NCBI RefSeq assembly: GCF_005222205.1
Contig: NZ_CP032346.1
Span: forward strand, 1,541,501-1,605,500
DNA: 64,000 bases
Direction of reading: 5' to 3'
Origin: Azospirillum brasilense
GTDB taxonomy: Bacteria > Pseudomonadota > Alphaproteobacteria > Azospirillales > Azospirillaceae
The position numbers and the translations under genes are program-made. The notes under the pieces were generated by a model. The model was not told where the DNA came from, did no database searches, and saw nothing but the letters and a program-made list of their open reading frames with translations. The first letter of the stretch is position 1; the number at the start of each line of letters is the position of its first letter. Positions 35,479-42,992 of this stretch are shown here, one piece after another.

Positions 35479-35503
35479 CATGCCGCCGGTCCGCGGCGGC
35501 ATG
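35479..35503. promoter_or_regulatory. Second hairpin in the tyrS leader
   Basis: CATGCCGCCG-GTCCG-CGGCGGCATG is a perfect 10-bp stem with a 5-nt loop, directly upstream of the ribosome-site hairpin. It has no U tract, so it is not a standard terminator. It may organise the leader. Confidence 0.45.
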
Positions 35504-35591
35504 GTTCATATGGTCAAGACTGAACGCGCCGCCCTATGGGAGCAGCGGATAATAGCGGCTGGAATGGTGCGTGCGCGTCGTCATGGCCGGA

Positions 35592-35620
35592 AAGCTAGGC
35601 GCGCGGGGGCGAGGCGTCAA
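35592..35620 (-). promoter_or_regulatory. tyrS: tyrS promoter
   Basis: On the minus strand TTGACG (35620-35615) and TAGCTT (35597-35592) are separated by 17 bp. Transcription would start near 35585, giving a leader of about 160 nt that contains both hairpins. It is one of the better sigma-70-like matches in the window. Confidence 0.55.
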
Positions 35621-35710
35621 GGGTGGATGACGCGCCGGTGCCGATCCTTTGTCCGGTGGCCGGCCATGTGGGGTCTGGCGCTCGCCGCACCCATGCCGCA
35701 TAAAGCCCGT

Positions 35711-35738
35711 CTTCCCCCTGTCGGGAGGAAGGGTTTTT
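35711..35738 (+). terminator. Terminator-like hairpin just before ispE
   Basis: CTTCC-CCC-TGTC-GGG-A-GGAAG followed by GGTTTTT ends 20 bp before the ispE ATG. No plus-strand gene lies upstream, so it could end a short RNA or act as an attenuator for ispE. The other parts of 35425-35757 hold the tyrS leader and promoter and no gene. Confidence 0.45.
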
Positions 35739-35757
35739 CGTTTGCGGGGACCCGACC

Positions 35758-36774
35758 ATGAGCGCCATCGCCGAAGCCGCGCCGGCCAAGCTGAACCTCT
35801 ATCTGCATGTGGTGGGCCGCCGCGACGACGGCTATCACGAGCTGGACAGCCTCGTCGCCTTCGCCGACGTGGCGGACCGGGTCACGGTGCAGCCGGGCGT
35901 GGCGCGGATCGCGCTGCGCGGGGCCGACCTGCCGCCGGTCGGGCCGAGGCTGGCCATCTCCGGCCCCTTCGGCCCGGCGCTGATGGGCGAGAATCCGGCA
36001 CAGAACCTCGTCATCCGCGCCGCTTACGCGCTGGCCGCCCGGCTGGGGCGTGAGGCCGACGCGATGATCGCGCTGGAGAAAATGCTGCCCATCGCCTCCG
36101 GAATCGGCGGCGGCTCGGCGGACGCCGCGGCGACGCTGCGCGCCCTGGCCCGGCTGTGGGACATGCCGGTGGCCGACCAGCGCCTCTACGAGGTCGCGGC
36201 GTCGCTGGGCGCCGACGTGCCGGTCTGCGTCGCCGGGCGGAGCTGCTATTTCAGCGGCGTGGGGGAGGTGCTGGAGGAGGCGCCGGCCCTGCCGGAGACC
36301 TTCGCGGTGCTGGTCAACCCCGGCGTGCCGGTGCCGACCCCCGCCGTGTTCAAGGCACGCCGGGGGGGCTTCTCCGCCCCGGCCCGCTTCACCGAAGCGC
36401 CCGCCGACGCCGCGGCGCTGGCCGCGCTGCTGAAGGAACGGCGCAACGACCTGACCGAGCCGGCGCTGACCGTCGCTCCGGTGATCGCCGCGGTGCTGGA
36501 GGCGCTGGACGGCACGGACGGCTGCCTGCTGGCCCGCCTGTCGGGCAGCGGGGCGACCTGCTTCGGCCTCTACGCCGATGCGGAGCGCGCCGCCGCCGCC
36601 GCCCGGTCGATCCAGGCGGCGCAGCCGCGCTGGTGGACGAGGGCCGCCCGCCTGCTGCCGACCCCGGCGGACGCGCCGCCGCTGCCCACGGGGTTGGTGG
36701 CGCCCTCAGCGACGAGCACGGCCCCGCCGCCGCCGGTCCCCTTCCCGGACACCGGTGGCTGGGGCGTCGGTTGA
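35758..36774 (+). CDS. ispE: 4-(cytidine 5'-diphospho)-2-C-methyl-D-erythritol kinase
   Basis: A 338-residue GHMP kinase of the non-mevalonate isoprenoid pathway that phosphorylates CDP-methylerythritol. It shows AAPAKLNLYLHVVGRRDDGY (substrate site), the ATP-binding loop LPIASGIGGGSADAAATLRA and the late motif LARLSGSGATCFGLY. The last 40 residues (PTPADAPPLPTGLVAPS onwards) are a Pro/Ala-rich extension beyond the usual length, with no known role. A terminator-like hairpin precedes the gene. Confidence 0.95.
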   Translation: MSAIAEAAPAKLNLYLHVVGRRDDGYHELDSLVAFADVADRVTVQPGVARIALRGADLPPVGPRLAISGPFGPALMGENPAQNLVIRAAYALAARLGREADAMIALEKMLPIASGIGGGSADAAATLRALARLWDMPVADQRLYEVAASLGADVPVCVAGRSCYFSGVGEVLEEAPALPETFAVLVNPGVPVPTPAVFKARRGGFSAPARFTEAPADAAALAALLKERRNDLTEPALTVAPVIAAVLEALDGTDGCLLARLSGSGATCFGLYADAERAAAAARSIQAAQPRWWTRAARLLPTPADAPPLPTGLVAPSATSTAPPPPVPFPDTGGWGVG

Positions 36775-36790
36775 CCTCTGTAAGGGCTTA

Positions 36791-36902
36791 AAGCGGATTG
36801 CAATCCGCTTTGGACCGCGACGGCGGTCCCGGTCGCGCATGCGACCGGAGCCCGCCGGCGAATGAGGCGATGTGAGTCTAAAGCGAACGGAAGTTCGCTT
36901 TA
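36791..36902. repeat. Cluster of four hairpins (REP-like) at a convergent junction
   Basis: Four near-adjacent palindromes: AAGCGGATTGCAATCCGCTT (36791-36810); GGACCGC-GACG-GCGGTCC (36812-36829); CCGGTCGC-GCAT-GCGACCGG (36829-36848); TAAAGCGAAC-GGAA-GTTCGCTTTA (36879-36902). The last one overlaps the stop of the glycine-zipper gene. Stacked palindromes between convergent genes resemble REP/BIME elements and could act as a bidirectional terminator. Other copies in the genome cannot be checked here. Confidence 0.6.
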
Positions 36903-37457
36903 GCAGCCGCCGCCGCGCGTCATCGCGCCACCCAGCATGGCGCCGCCCAGCGTGCCGGCGGCGGTCGCCGCCAGCTTGCCGTCGCCGCGCCCGAACTGCG
37001 AGCCGACCAGCCCGCCGACCGCCGCACCGCCCAGCACGCCGATCAGGTCGCCGTCGAGCGGCCCGCACTCCACCACCTGCGGCGCCGCGCGGACCACGCG
37101 CGGGCGCTGCTGGACGATCACCGGCGGCGGCTCCTCGATGTAGACGGGGGCCGGGGCGTAATGCACGACCGGCGGCTCCTCGTAGACCACCACCGGCGGG
37201 GGCCGGCGGACGATCACCACGCGCCCGTCGCCATAACCGCCGTCGATGTAGCCATGCTCGTAATAGCGGGCCCGCTCGTGCCGGTCGCGGTCATGGCGGT
37301 CGCGCTCGTGATGGCGCTCCTGCTTGGCGCGCCAGCCGTGTGCCGGCGCCCAGTCCGGCGGGTCGGCGAGGACCGGGGACGCTCCAGCGCCCAAGGCCGC
37401 CACACCGGCCAGCAGCGCGATGGCGAGGGTTTTGGGGGTGAAGCGAATGTGCGTCAT
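36900..37457 (-). CDS. Exported glycine-zipper protein
   Basis: A 185-residue protein. A signal peptide (TLAIALLAGVAALGAGASPVLA) is followed by a segment rich in Arg, His, Asp and Glu (RHHERDRHDRDRHERARYY), then a Pro/Val/Tyr-rich middle. The C-terminal glycine zipper (LIGVLGGAAVGGLVGSQFGR and GTLGGAMLGGAMTRGGGC) is typical of 17-kDa surface-antigen-type outer-membrane proteins. The ATG at 37457 is used because it begins the signal peptide. It is probably envelope-associated with unknown function. Confidence 0.78.
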   Translation of the reverse strand: MTHIRFTPKTLAIALLAGVAALGAGASPVLADPPDWAPAHGWRAKQERHHERDRHDRDRHERARYYEHGYIDGGYGDGRVVIVRRPPPVVVYEEPPVVHYAPAPVYIEEPPPVIVQQRPRVVRAAPQVVECGPLDGDLIGVLGGAAVGGLVGSQFGRGDGKLAATAAGTLGGAMLGGAMTRGGGC

Positions 37458-37593
37458 GATGGCTCCAGGATACGTCTCACCCGAATGAACATCCGGGGGC
37501 GACGTCTTCATCCATCCGACCGCCGCTAGGGGCGTGACCTTTTTGGGGTGCGTGAAAGAGGTAACCCGTCCCTGGCCCCGTCCCGCCGGCCCG

Positions 37594-38457
37594 TCATGCC
37601 CACACCGGTTCGGGAAGGCTTTCCGTCAGCAGCGCGGTGACCATCTCCACCCCCGCGCTCCGCGCCGCGCCTCCGGTCAGCAGGGCCAGCTCCGTCTCCG
37701 GCAGCGCGGGCAGGCCGTCTGCCACGCCGAGGAAGCGCGCGCCGGGTGGCAGGGCGCTGTGGGGAAGCACGCTGACGCCCAGCCCCCCGGACACCGCGGC
37801 GCGCACCCCGGCGTGGTTGGGGCTGGAATAGGCCACCCGCCAGCGCCGTCCGGCGCGCTCCAGCTCATGCACCGCGCGGTTGCGGTAGACGCAGCCCTGG
37901 GGGAACAGCACCAGCGGCAGCGGGTCCTCGCGGTGCAGGTCCTCCGCCGCCGGGCCGACCCAGCAGAGCGGCTCCCGCCACGCGCGCAGCGCGCCGGGGT
38001 GGCCGGGTTCCTGCTTGACCAGGGCGATGTCGAGGTCGCCGCAGTCCACGTCGGCGCGCAGCCGCACCGACAGGTCGCAGCGCACGTCCAGCCGCAGCCG
38101 CCGGTTCGCCCGCGCGAAGTCGGCGAGCAGGCGGGGCAGCCGCTCCACCGCGTAATCCTCCGGCACGCCGAGCCGCACCACCTCCGCCGCCGGGCGTCCG
38201 GACAGCACGGCGTTCGCCTCGTCGTTCAGCGCCAGCAGCCGGCGGGCGTAGCCGAGCAGCCGCTCCCCGTCGTCGGTCAGCGCGACGGCGCGGCTGTTGC
38301 GGTCGAGGAGCGGCCGGCCGACCTGCTCCTCCAGCCGGCGGATCTGCTGGCTGACCGTCGATTGCGTCTTGTGCACCCGTTCCCCGGCCCGCGTGAAGCC
38401 ACCGGCATCCACCACCGATACGAAGGTGCGCAGCAGGCCCAGATCCATTTCGCGCAT
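37594..38457 (-). CDS. LysR-type regulator, divergent from EamA exporter
   Basis: A LysR regulator of about 287 residues. The helix-turn-helix spans residues 5-62 (RTFVSVVDAGGFTRAGERVH, TQSTVSQQIRRLEEQVGRPL). The effector domain contains LGVPEDYAVERLPRLLADFA, as in the NodD/IciA-like PBP2 set. Three close ATGs are possible; I chose 38457 (MREMDLGLLRTF). It is divergent from an EamA transporter gene, and the intergenic space holds a perfect 16-bp palindrome, so it probably controls the exporter and itself. Confidence 0.9.
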   Translation of the reverse strand: MREMDLGLLRTFVSVVDAGGFTRAGERVHKTQSTVSQQIRRLEEQVGRPLLDRNSRAVALTDDGERLLGYARRLLALNDEANAVLSGRPAAEVVRLGVPEDYAVERLPRLLADFARANRRLRLDVRCDLSVRLRADVDCGDLDIALVKQEPGHPGALRAWREPLCWVGPAAEDLHREDPLPLVLFPQGCVYRNRAVHELERAGRRWRVAYSSPNHAGVRAAVSGGLGVSVLPHSALPPGARFLGVADGLPALPETELALLTGGAARSAGVEMVTALLTESLPEPVWA

Positions 38458-38486
38458 CGGACCAACCATTCAGATTTCGAATGCAA

Positions 38487-38502
38487 TGGATGATATCATC
38501 CA
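38487..38502. promoter_or_regulatory. Perfect palindrome between LysR and EamA genes
   Basis: TGGATGATATCATCCA is a perfect 16-bp palindrome, 30 bp from the LysR start and 72 bp before the EamA start, in a short AT-rich stretch. It is a natural candidate for the LysR binding site, although LysR sites usually have the T-N11-A form. Confidence 0.5.
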
Positions 38503-38573
38503 ATTTCCAAATGGAAAGGCTCCGCGCCATCCTCTCTCCGACGCACAGCCTTCCGCATGGGAGAGGACCGGCC

Positions 38574-39497
38574 ATGACGAACGCCGTCACGAACGCCGCC
38601 ACGCACGCCGCCACGCATTCCTTACCCCTGACCGACCCGCGGGCGGCGCCGCTCGCCCTGGTCGTTCCCTTCTGCCTCGCCTGGAGTTCGGCCTTCGCCG
38701 CCGGGAAGATCGGGCTGGCCGACTGCCCGCCGCTGCTGCTGCTGGCCTTCCGCTTCCTGATCGCCGGGGCGCTGCTGGCCGCCGTTGCGGCGTGGCGGGG
38801 CGAGTACCGGGGGATGGGCGGGCGAACCCTCGGCCTGCTGGCGCTGCTCGGCCTGCTCAACCACGCGCTCTATCTGGGGCTGAGCTACAGCGGCATGACC
38901 CACGTGTCCTCCGGCCTGACGGCGCTGATCGTCAGCGCGAACCCGGTGCTGACCGCGGCGCTGGCCGCCCTGCTGCTGGGCGAGGCGATGACCCGGCGCA
39001 AGGCGGTGGGGTTGGCGCTGGGGGTGGCCGGGGTGGCGCTGGTGGTGCGCGGACGGCTGGGCAGCGGGACCGACGCGCCGCTGGGCATCGCGCTCGCGGT
39101 CGGCGCTCTGGTGGCGCTGTCGGCGGGGACCTTGCTGTTCAAGCGGCTGGCGCCGCGAACCGGGCTGCTCGCCGGCACCGGGGTGCAGGTGCTGGCGGCG
39201 GGGCTGGCGCTGTTGCCCCTCGGGCTGCTGCTGGAGGACGCCGGGTCGATCCGGCTGACCGCCGGCTTCGCCGGGTCGCTGGTCTATCAGGCGCTGGTGG
39301 TGTCGATCGGCGGCTATCTGCTGTGGTTCCGCCTGCTGCAACGGACGAGCGCCACGGAGGCCAGCGCCTATCATTTCCTGATGCCGCCCCTCGGGATGCT
39401 GTTCGGCTGGGCGCTGCTCGGCGAAACGGTGCAGCCCTGGGACCTGCTGGGCATCCTGCCGGTGGCGCTGGGCATCCGGCTGGTGACGCGGGGGTAA
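38574..39497 (+). CDS. EamA/DMT-family transporter
   Basis: A 307-residue inner-membrane protein with ten hydrophobic helices arranged as two EamA repeats (about residues 20-150 and 165-305). Typical motifs are FCLAWSSAFAAGKIGLADCP and HVSSGLTALIVSANPVLTAALA. Members export amino acids or other metabolites. The start at 38574 follows GGAGAGGA and begins with a short repetitive N-terminus (TNAVTNAATHAATH) encoded by near-identical 12-bp units. The divergent LysR suggests inducible export. Confidence 0.9.
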   Translation: MTNAVTNAATHAATHSLPLTDPRAAPLALVVPFCLAWSSAFAAGKIGLADCPPLLLLAFRFLIAGALLAAVAAWRGEYRGMGGRTLGLLALLGLLNHALYLGLSYSGMTHVSSGLTALIVSANPVLTAALAALLLGEAMTRRKAVGLALGVAGVALVVRGRLGSGTDAPLGIALAVGALVALSAGTLLFKRLAPRTGLLAGTGVQVLAAGLALLPLGLLLEDAGSIRLTAGFAGSLVYQALVVSIGGYLLWFRLLQRTSATEASAYHFLMPPLGMLFGWALLGETVQPWDLLGILPVALGIRLVTRG

Positions 39498-39626
39498 GGG
39501 CCGCATCCCGGCAAAAGGGATACGCCTTTCGCGGGGGATCAGGTTGCGCCCTGCGATTGTTACGTTTTCATGACGCCCCACTCTCCATCGTCCTGTTGTT
39601 GAGGCCCACACGCCGGGAGGCCCACC

Positions 39627-41321
39627 ATCTCGACCATCGCCGTCTCGCCCACCCTGGTCCTGATCGACATCCTCGGCGCCGTGGCGCTGCTGCTGTGGGC
39701 GCTGCGGCTGGTGCGGACGGGCGTCTTCCGGTGGGGCGGCGCGGCGGTCCGCCGCTGGGTCGGCTACGGCACGCGCAACCGTCTGGCCGCCTTCCTGGCC
39801 GGGGTCGCCGCCACCATCGCGGTGCAGAGCAGCACGGCCACCGCCCTGATGACCGCCTCGATGGCCGGGCAGGGCTTCATGACCACCCCCATGGCGCTGG
39901 CGGTGATGCTGGGCGCCGACGTCGGGACCAGCCTCGTCGCCCGGCTGCTCGCCATCGACCTGCACTGGCTGTCGCCCAGCCTGCTGCTGCTCGGCGGGGC
40001 GCTGCACGCGCTGGGCGGCGAGCATCGCGGGCGGCGGGCGCTGGCCCGCATCCTGGTCGGCATCGGGCTGATGCTGCTCGCCCTGAAGCTGCTCGGCGCG
40101 GCCACCCTGCCGGTCCGGGAGTCGGCGCTGGTCCAGGCGATGCTGGAGGCGCTGGGCGGCGAGCCGCTGTTCGCCCTGATCGTCGCCGCGGCGCTGACCG
40201 CGGCGGTGCATTCCAGCCTCGCCACGGTGATGCTGGCGGGGTCGCTGGCCGGGGCGGGGGTGATCGGGACCGAGACGGCGGTGGCCCTGGTCCTGGGCGC
40301 CAACCTGGGCGGTGCGGTGCCGGCCGTGCTGGCGACCTCGGCGGATGGTGCTGCGGCGCGGCGGGTGCCGCTGGGCAATCTGCTGGTCCGGGTGACCGGA
40401 TCGCTGCTGGCCCTGCCGCTGGTGCCGATGGCGGCGGCCCTCCTGGCCGGAATGGCCCCGCTGACGGCGGTGGTCAGCGCGCATGTCGCCTTCAACGCGG
40501 CGCTGGCCTTGCTCTTCCTGCCGCTGGTGACGCCGCTGGCCCGGCTGACAGAAGGGCTGCTGCCCCAGCCGGAGGACGCGGGGGAGGATGCGGCGACGCC
40601 CCGGCATCTCGATGAATCGGCTCTGGAGACGCCCTCCGTCGCCATCGCCGGTGCGGTGCGCGAGACGCTGCGGCTGGGCGATCTGGTGGAGGACATGCTG
40701 CGCCGCAGCCTGACCGCCCTGCGTCAGAACGACGAACGCCCGATCGCCGAGGTCAGCCGCGCCGACGACCGGGTGGACCGGCTGCACACCGCGCTCAAGC
40801 TCTACCTCGCCAAGCTGGGGCGCCGCCATCTCGACGCCGAGGAGACCCGGCGGGTCGACGACCTGATGGCCTTCGCCATCAACCTGGAGCACATCGGCGA
40901 CATCATCGACAAAAGCCTGATGGAACTCGCCGCCAAGCGCATCCGCCACCACCTGCATTTCGCCCCGGAGGATTTTCGGGAGGTCGAGGAACTGCACCGC
41001 CGCACGGTGGAGAATTTGCGCACGGCGCTCGGCATCCTGATCGGGGAGGACCGGCGGCTGGCCCGGCAGCTCATCGCCGGCAAGGACGCGGTGCGGGCGC
41101 TGGAGCGCACCGCCACCGCCCGCCACCTCGACCGCGTGCGCCGCGGCGACGCCGCCAGCATCGAGACGAGCGCCCTCGTGCTGGACATCCTGCGCGACCT
41201 GAAGCGCATCAACGCCCATGTCGCCGCCATCGCGCTGCCGATCCTCGATCAGGTGGGCGAACTCAGCGAAAGCCGCCTGAAGGTGGTCGGGCTGCCGCGG
41301 CTGGAAAGCCGCGACGTGTAG
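39627..41321 (+). CDS. Na/Pi cotransporter with PhoU-like domain
   Basis: A sodium/phosphate cotransporter-family membrane protein with about eight helices in two inverted repeats containing QSSTATALMTASMAGQGFMT and VHSSLATVMLAGSLAGAGVI. A C-terminal PhoU-like helical domain follows from about residue 360 (MLRRSLTALRQNDERPIAEV). No ATG, GTG or TTG precedes the first transmembrane helix. GGGAGG at 39615-39620 sits 6 bp before an ATC at 39627, which would give 564 residues with an intact first helix (LVLIDILGAVALLLWAL). The first regular start, GTG 39681, cuts into that helix. Confidence 0.85.
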   Translation: MSTIAVSPTLVLIDILGAVALLLWALRLVRTGVFRWGGAAVRRWVGYGTRNRLAAFLAGVAATIAVQSSTATALMTASMAGQGFMTTPMALAVMLGADVGTSLVARLLAIDLHWLSPSLLLLGGALHALGGEHRGRRALARILVGIGLMLLALKLLGAATLPVRESALVQAMLEALGGEPLFALIVAAALTAAVHSSLATVMLAGSLAGAGVIGTETAVALVLGANLGGAVPAVLATSADGAAARRVPLGNLLVRVTGSLLALPLVPMAAALLAGMAPLTAVVSAHVAFNAALALLFLPLVTPLARLTEGLLPQPEDAGEDAATPRHLDESALETPSVAIAGAVRETLRLGDLVEDMLRRSLTALRQNDERPIAEVSRADDRVDRLHTALKLYLAKLGRRHLDAEETRRVDDLMAFAINLEHIGDIIDKSLMELAAKRIRHHLHFAPEDFREVEELHRRTVENLRTALGILIGEDRRLARQLIAGKDAVRALERTATARHLDRVRRGDAASIETSALVLDILRDLKRINAHVAAIALPILDQVGELSESRLKVVGLPRLESRDV

Positions 41322-41339
41322 GGGAAGGGGGCCGCAGCG

Positions 41340-42272
41340 TTACCGTGGCATCTCCCCGGTCAGGGTGGCGCTCAAACCCTGCAGCAGGCCGAAGCGGCAG
41401 CCCTCGCCGAAGGTGGCGCGCAGCCGGGCCGGGTCGCCGATGGACACGCGGATGTCGCCTGCACGCGCCGGCTGGTGCAGGCGGCGCACCCGGCTGGCGC
41501 ACAGCTCCTGCAGAACCTCAAGCAGCATCAGGAGCGAGGTCGGGCGGCCGGTGCACAGGTTGAAGACCTCCGCCCCCTGGGATTGACGCTCCATCGCCTT
41601 GACGAGGAAGCGCACGACGTCGCCGACGAACACGAAATCCCGGACCTGCTCGCCGTCGCCGAAGATCGTCACGTCCTCGCCCTGCGCCACCCGGCGGGCG
41701 AAGATCGAGATCACCCCGGAATAGGGCGAAGACGGGTCCTGCCGCGGCCCGTAGACGTTGAAGAAGCGGAAACCGGTCGTCGGCACCCCGTGGATGGCCC
41801 AGGCGACGTTGGCGTGCAGCTCGCAGCCCAGCTTGTCCACGCCGTAGGCGGACAGCGGGCGCGTCGCGGCGTCCTCGCGCAGCGGGGTGGCGGTGTTGTC
41901 GCCGTAGACCGCGGCGGAGGAGGCGTAGACCACCGGGACCGGGCTGCCGTTGCGGGCGCTGCGCGCCGTCTCGAAGACGGTGACGGTGCCCGACAGGTTG
42001 GTGCGGTGGGTTTCCGCCCACAACTCGCGCGAGCGCTGGACGGACGCGACGGCGGCCAGATGGAACACGCCGTCCACCCCCCGCATCGCCTGTTGGACCG
42101 CGTCCGGATCGGCGACGTCGCCGACCACCAGCTTGGCCAGCAGCGGCTTGTTCTCCAGCCGGCCGGTGCTCATGTCGTCCAGGATGGTGACCCGGTGCCC
42201 GTCGCCGATCAGCCGGTCGGCCAGATGCGATCCGATGAATCCGCAGCCGCCGGTCACGAGATAATGGGCCAT
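41340..42272 (-). CDS. NAD-dependent nucleotide-sugar epimerase/dehydratase
   Basis: A 310-residue extended SDR enzyme. The NAD loop is GGCGFIGSHLADRL, with an acidic residue closing strand 2 (ILDDMSTG). The catalytic Ser is in YASSAAVYGDN, and YxxxK is in SAYGVDKLG. RFFNVYGPRQDPSSPYSGVI is the UDP-glucose/GalNAc epimerase signature. It probably makes an activated hexose for surface polysaccharide. It is convergent with the Na/Pi gene. The 324-bp upstream region contains the DnaA-box cluster and no gene. Confidence 0.9.
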   Translation of the reverse strand: MAHYLVTGGCGFIGSHLADRLIGDGHRVTILDDMSTGRLENKPLLAKLVVGDVADPDAVQQAMRGVDGVFHLAAVASVQRSRELWAETHRTNLSGTVTVFETARSARNGSPVPVVYASSAAVYGDNTATPLREDAATRPLSAYGVDKLGCELHANVAWAIHGVPTTGFRFFNVYGPRQDPSSPYSGVISIFARRVAQGEDVTIFGDGEQVRDFVFVGDVVRFLVKAMERQSQGAEVFNLCTGRPTSLLMLLEVLQELCASRVRRLHQPARAGDIRVSIGDPARLRATFGEGCRFGLLQGLSATLTGEMPR

Positions 42273-42476
42273 GCGCCGTCCTTTCCACCATCGCCATGCA
42301 TGGTGTCATAGTGGTGAGGCGACGCGGAACGGGCCAGACCATCTTAGGGGTAGCGGAGGGCGCAAGGGATGCGCCGGTCCTGGCCGTTCGGGGTGGCGTC
42401 CCCCGAATCGGTGCCGTTTCAGGGGCTTTTTCCAGGACCCCCGCGGCGGGCAGGCGGAACCGAAGGTTCAACAGCC

Positions 42477-42510
42477 TTATCCACCATCTTATGCACTTTT
42501 TTGTGGATAA
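42477..42510. other. Cluster of three DnaA-box-like sequences
   Basis: TTATCCACC (42477-42485), TTATGCACT (42489-42497) and, on the other strand, a perfect TTATCCACA (42510-42502) fall within 34 bp of AT-rich sequence, set in a 324-bp gene-free region (42273-42596). This could be a replication-origin or other DnaA-binding locus, or a DnaA-responsive promoter for the epimerase gene. No other gene or RNA is seen in the region. Confidence 0.5.
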
Positions 42511-42596
42511 CTTCGGTCAAGAGAACCGATGGCCGCCGCGATGCATCCCGGACACAGTGTGTATCGGAGGACACATCGGGACGGCGCCGTCTTCGG

Positions 42597-42992
42597 TCAG
42601 CCGGCGGCGGACTCTCCCGCCGCGGACAGCAGGCGGGCGACGGCCTTGCGCAGCTCCTCGTTCAGGAAGGGCTTGTAGAGCACGGCGTCCGCCGCGAACA
42701 TCTCCGCCATCTTCAGGGCATAGCCGGCGGGCAGGTTCGGCGCCCCGCCCGACATGGCGAGCACCTGAGCGCCGGGGTTGCGGGTGCGGGCGGCCTTGAT
42801 GACCTCCACCCCGTCGGCTTCGGGCATCAGCACGTCGGTGACGATCAGGTCGAAGACGGCGCCGCCCTCCAGCAGGGTGATGGCGACGCGGCCGTTTTCC
42901 GCCTCCACGACCTCATGGCCCGCCTGTTCGATCACCTCGGTGACCGCCAGCCGCACGGCGGCCGAATCCTCAACGACCAGCACCTTCGCCAT
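42597..42992 (-). CDS. Single-domain response regulator (CheY-like)
   Basis: A 131-residue receiver with no output domain: acidic pocket VVEDSAAVR, phospho-acceptor Asp53 in LIVTDVLMPEADG and Lys107 in LYKPFLNEE. It starts inside the 3' end of the upstream kinase gene (23-bp overlap), so it is translationally coupled and presumably takes phosphate from that kinase. The output is likely protein-protein, for example motility or a phosphorelay. The ATG at 42992 (MAKVLVVEDS) is preferred to an upstream ATG that adds MGCWF. Confidence 0.9.
   Translation of the reverse strand: MAKVLVVEDSAAVRLAVTEVIEQAGHEVVEAENGRVAITLLEGGAVFDLIVTDVLMPEADGVEVIKAARTRNPGAQVLAMSGGAPNLPAGYALKMAEMFAADAVLYKPFLNEELRKAVARLLSAAGESAAG

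Noticed and set aside
42477..42510. Calling this region the chromosomal origin outright
   Set aside because: Three DnaA-like boxes are not enough. There is no adjacent dnaA, hemE or parAB and GC skew cannot be assessed from one window.
42296..42799. A plus-strand frame of 167 codons over the DnaA-box region
   Set aside because: It runs antisense into the response regulator gene, lacks a ribosome site and becomes Arg/Pro-rich, so it is treated as noncoding.
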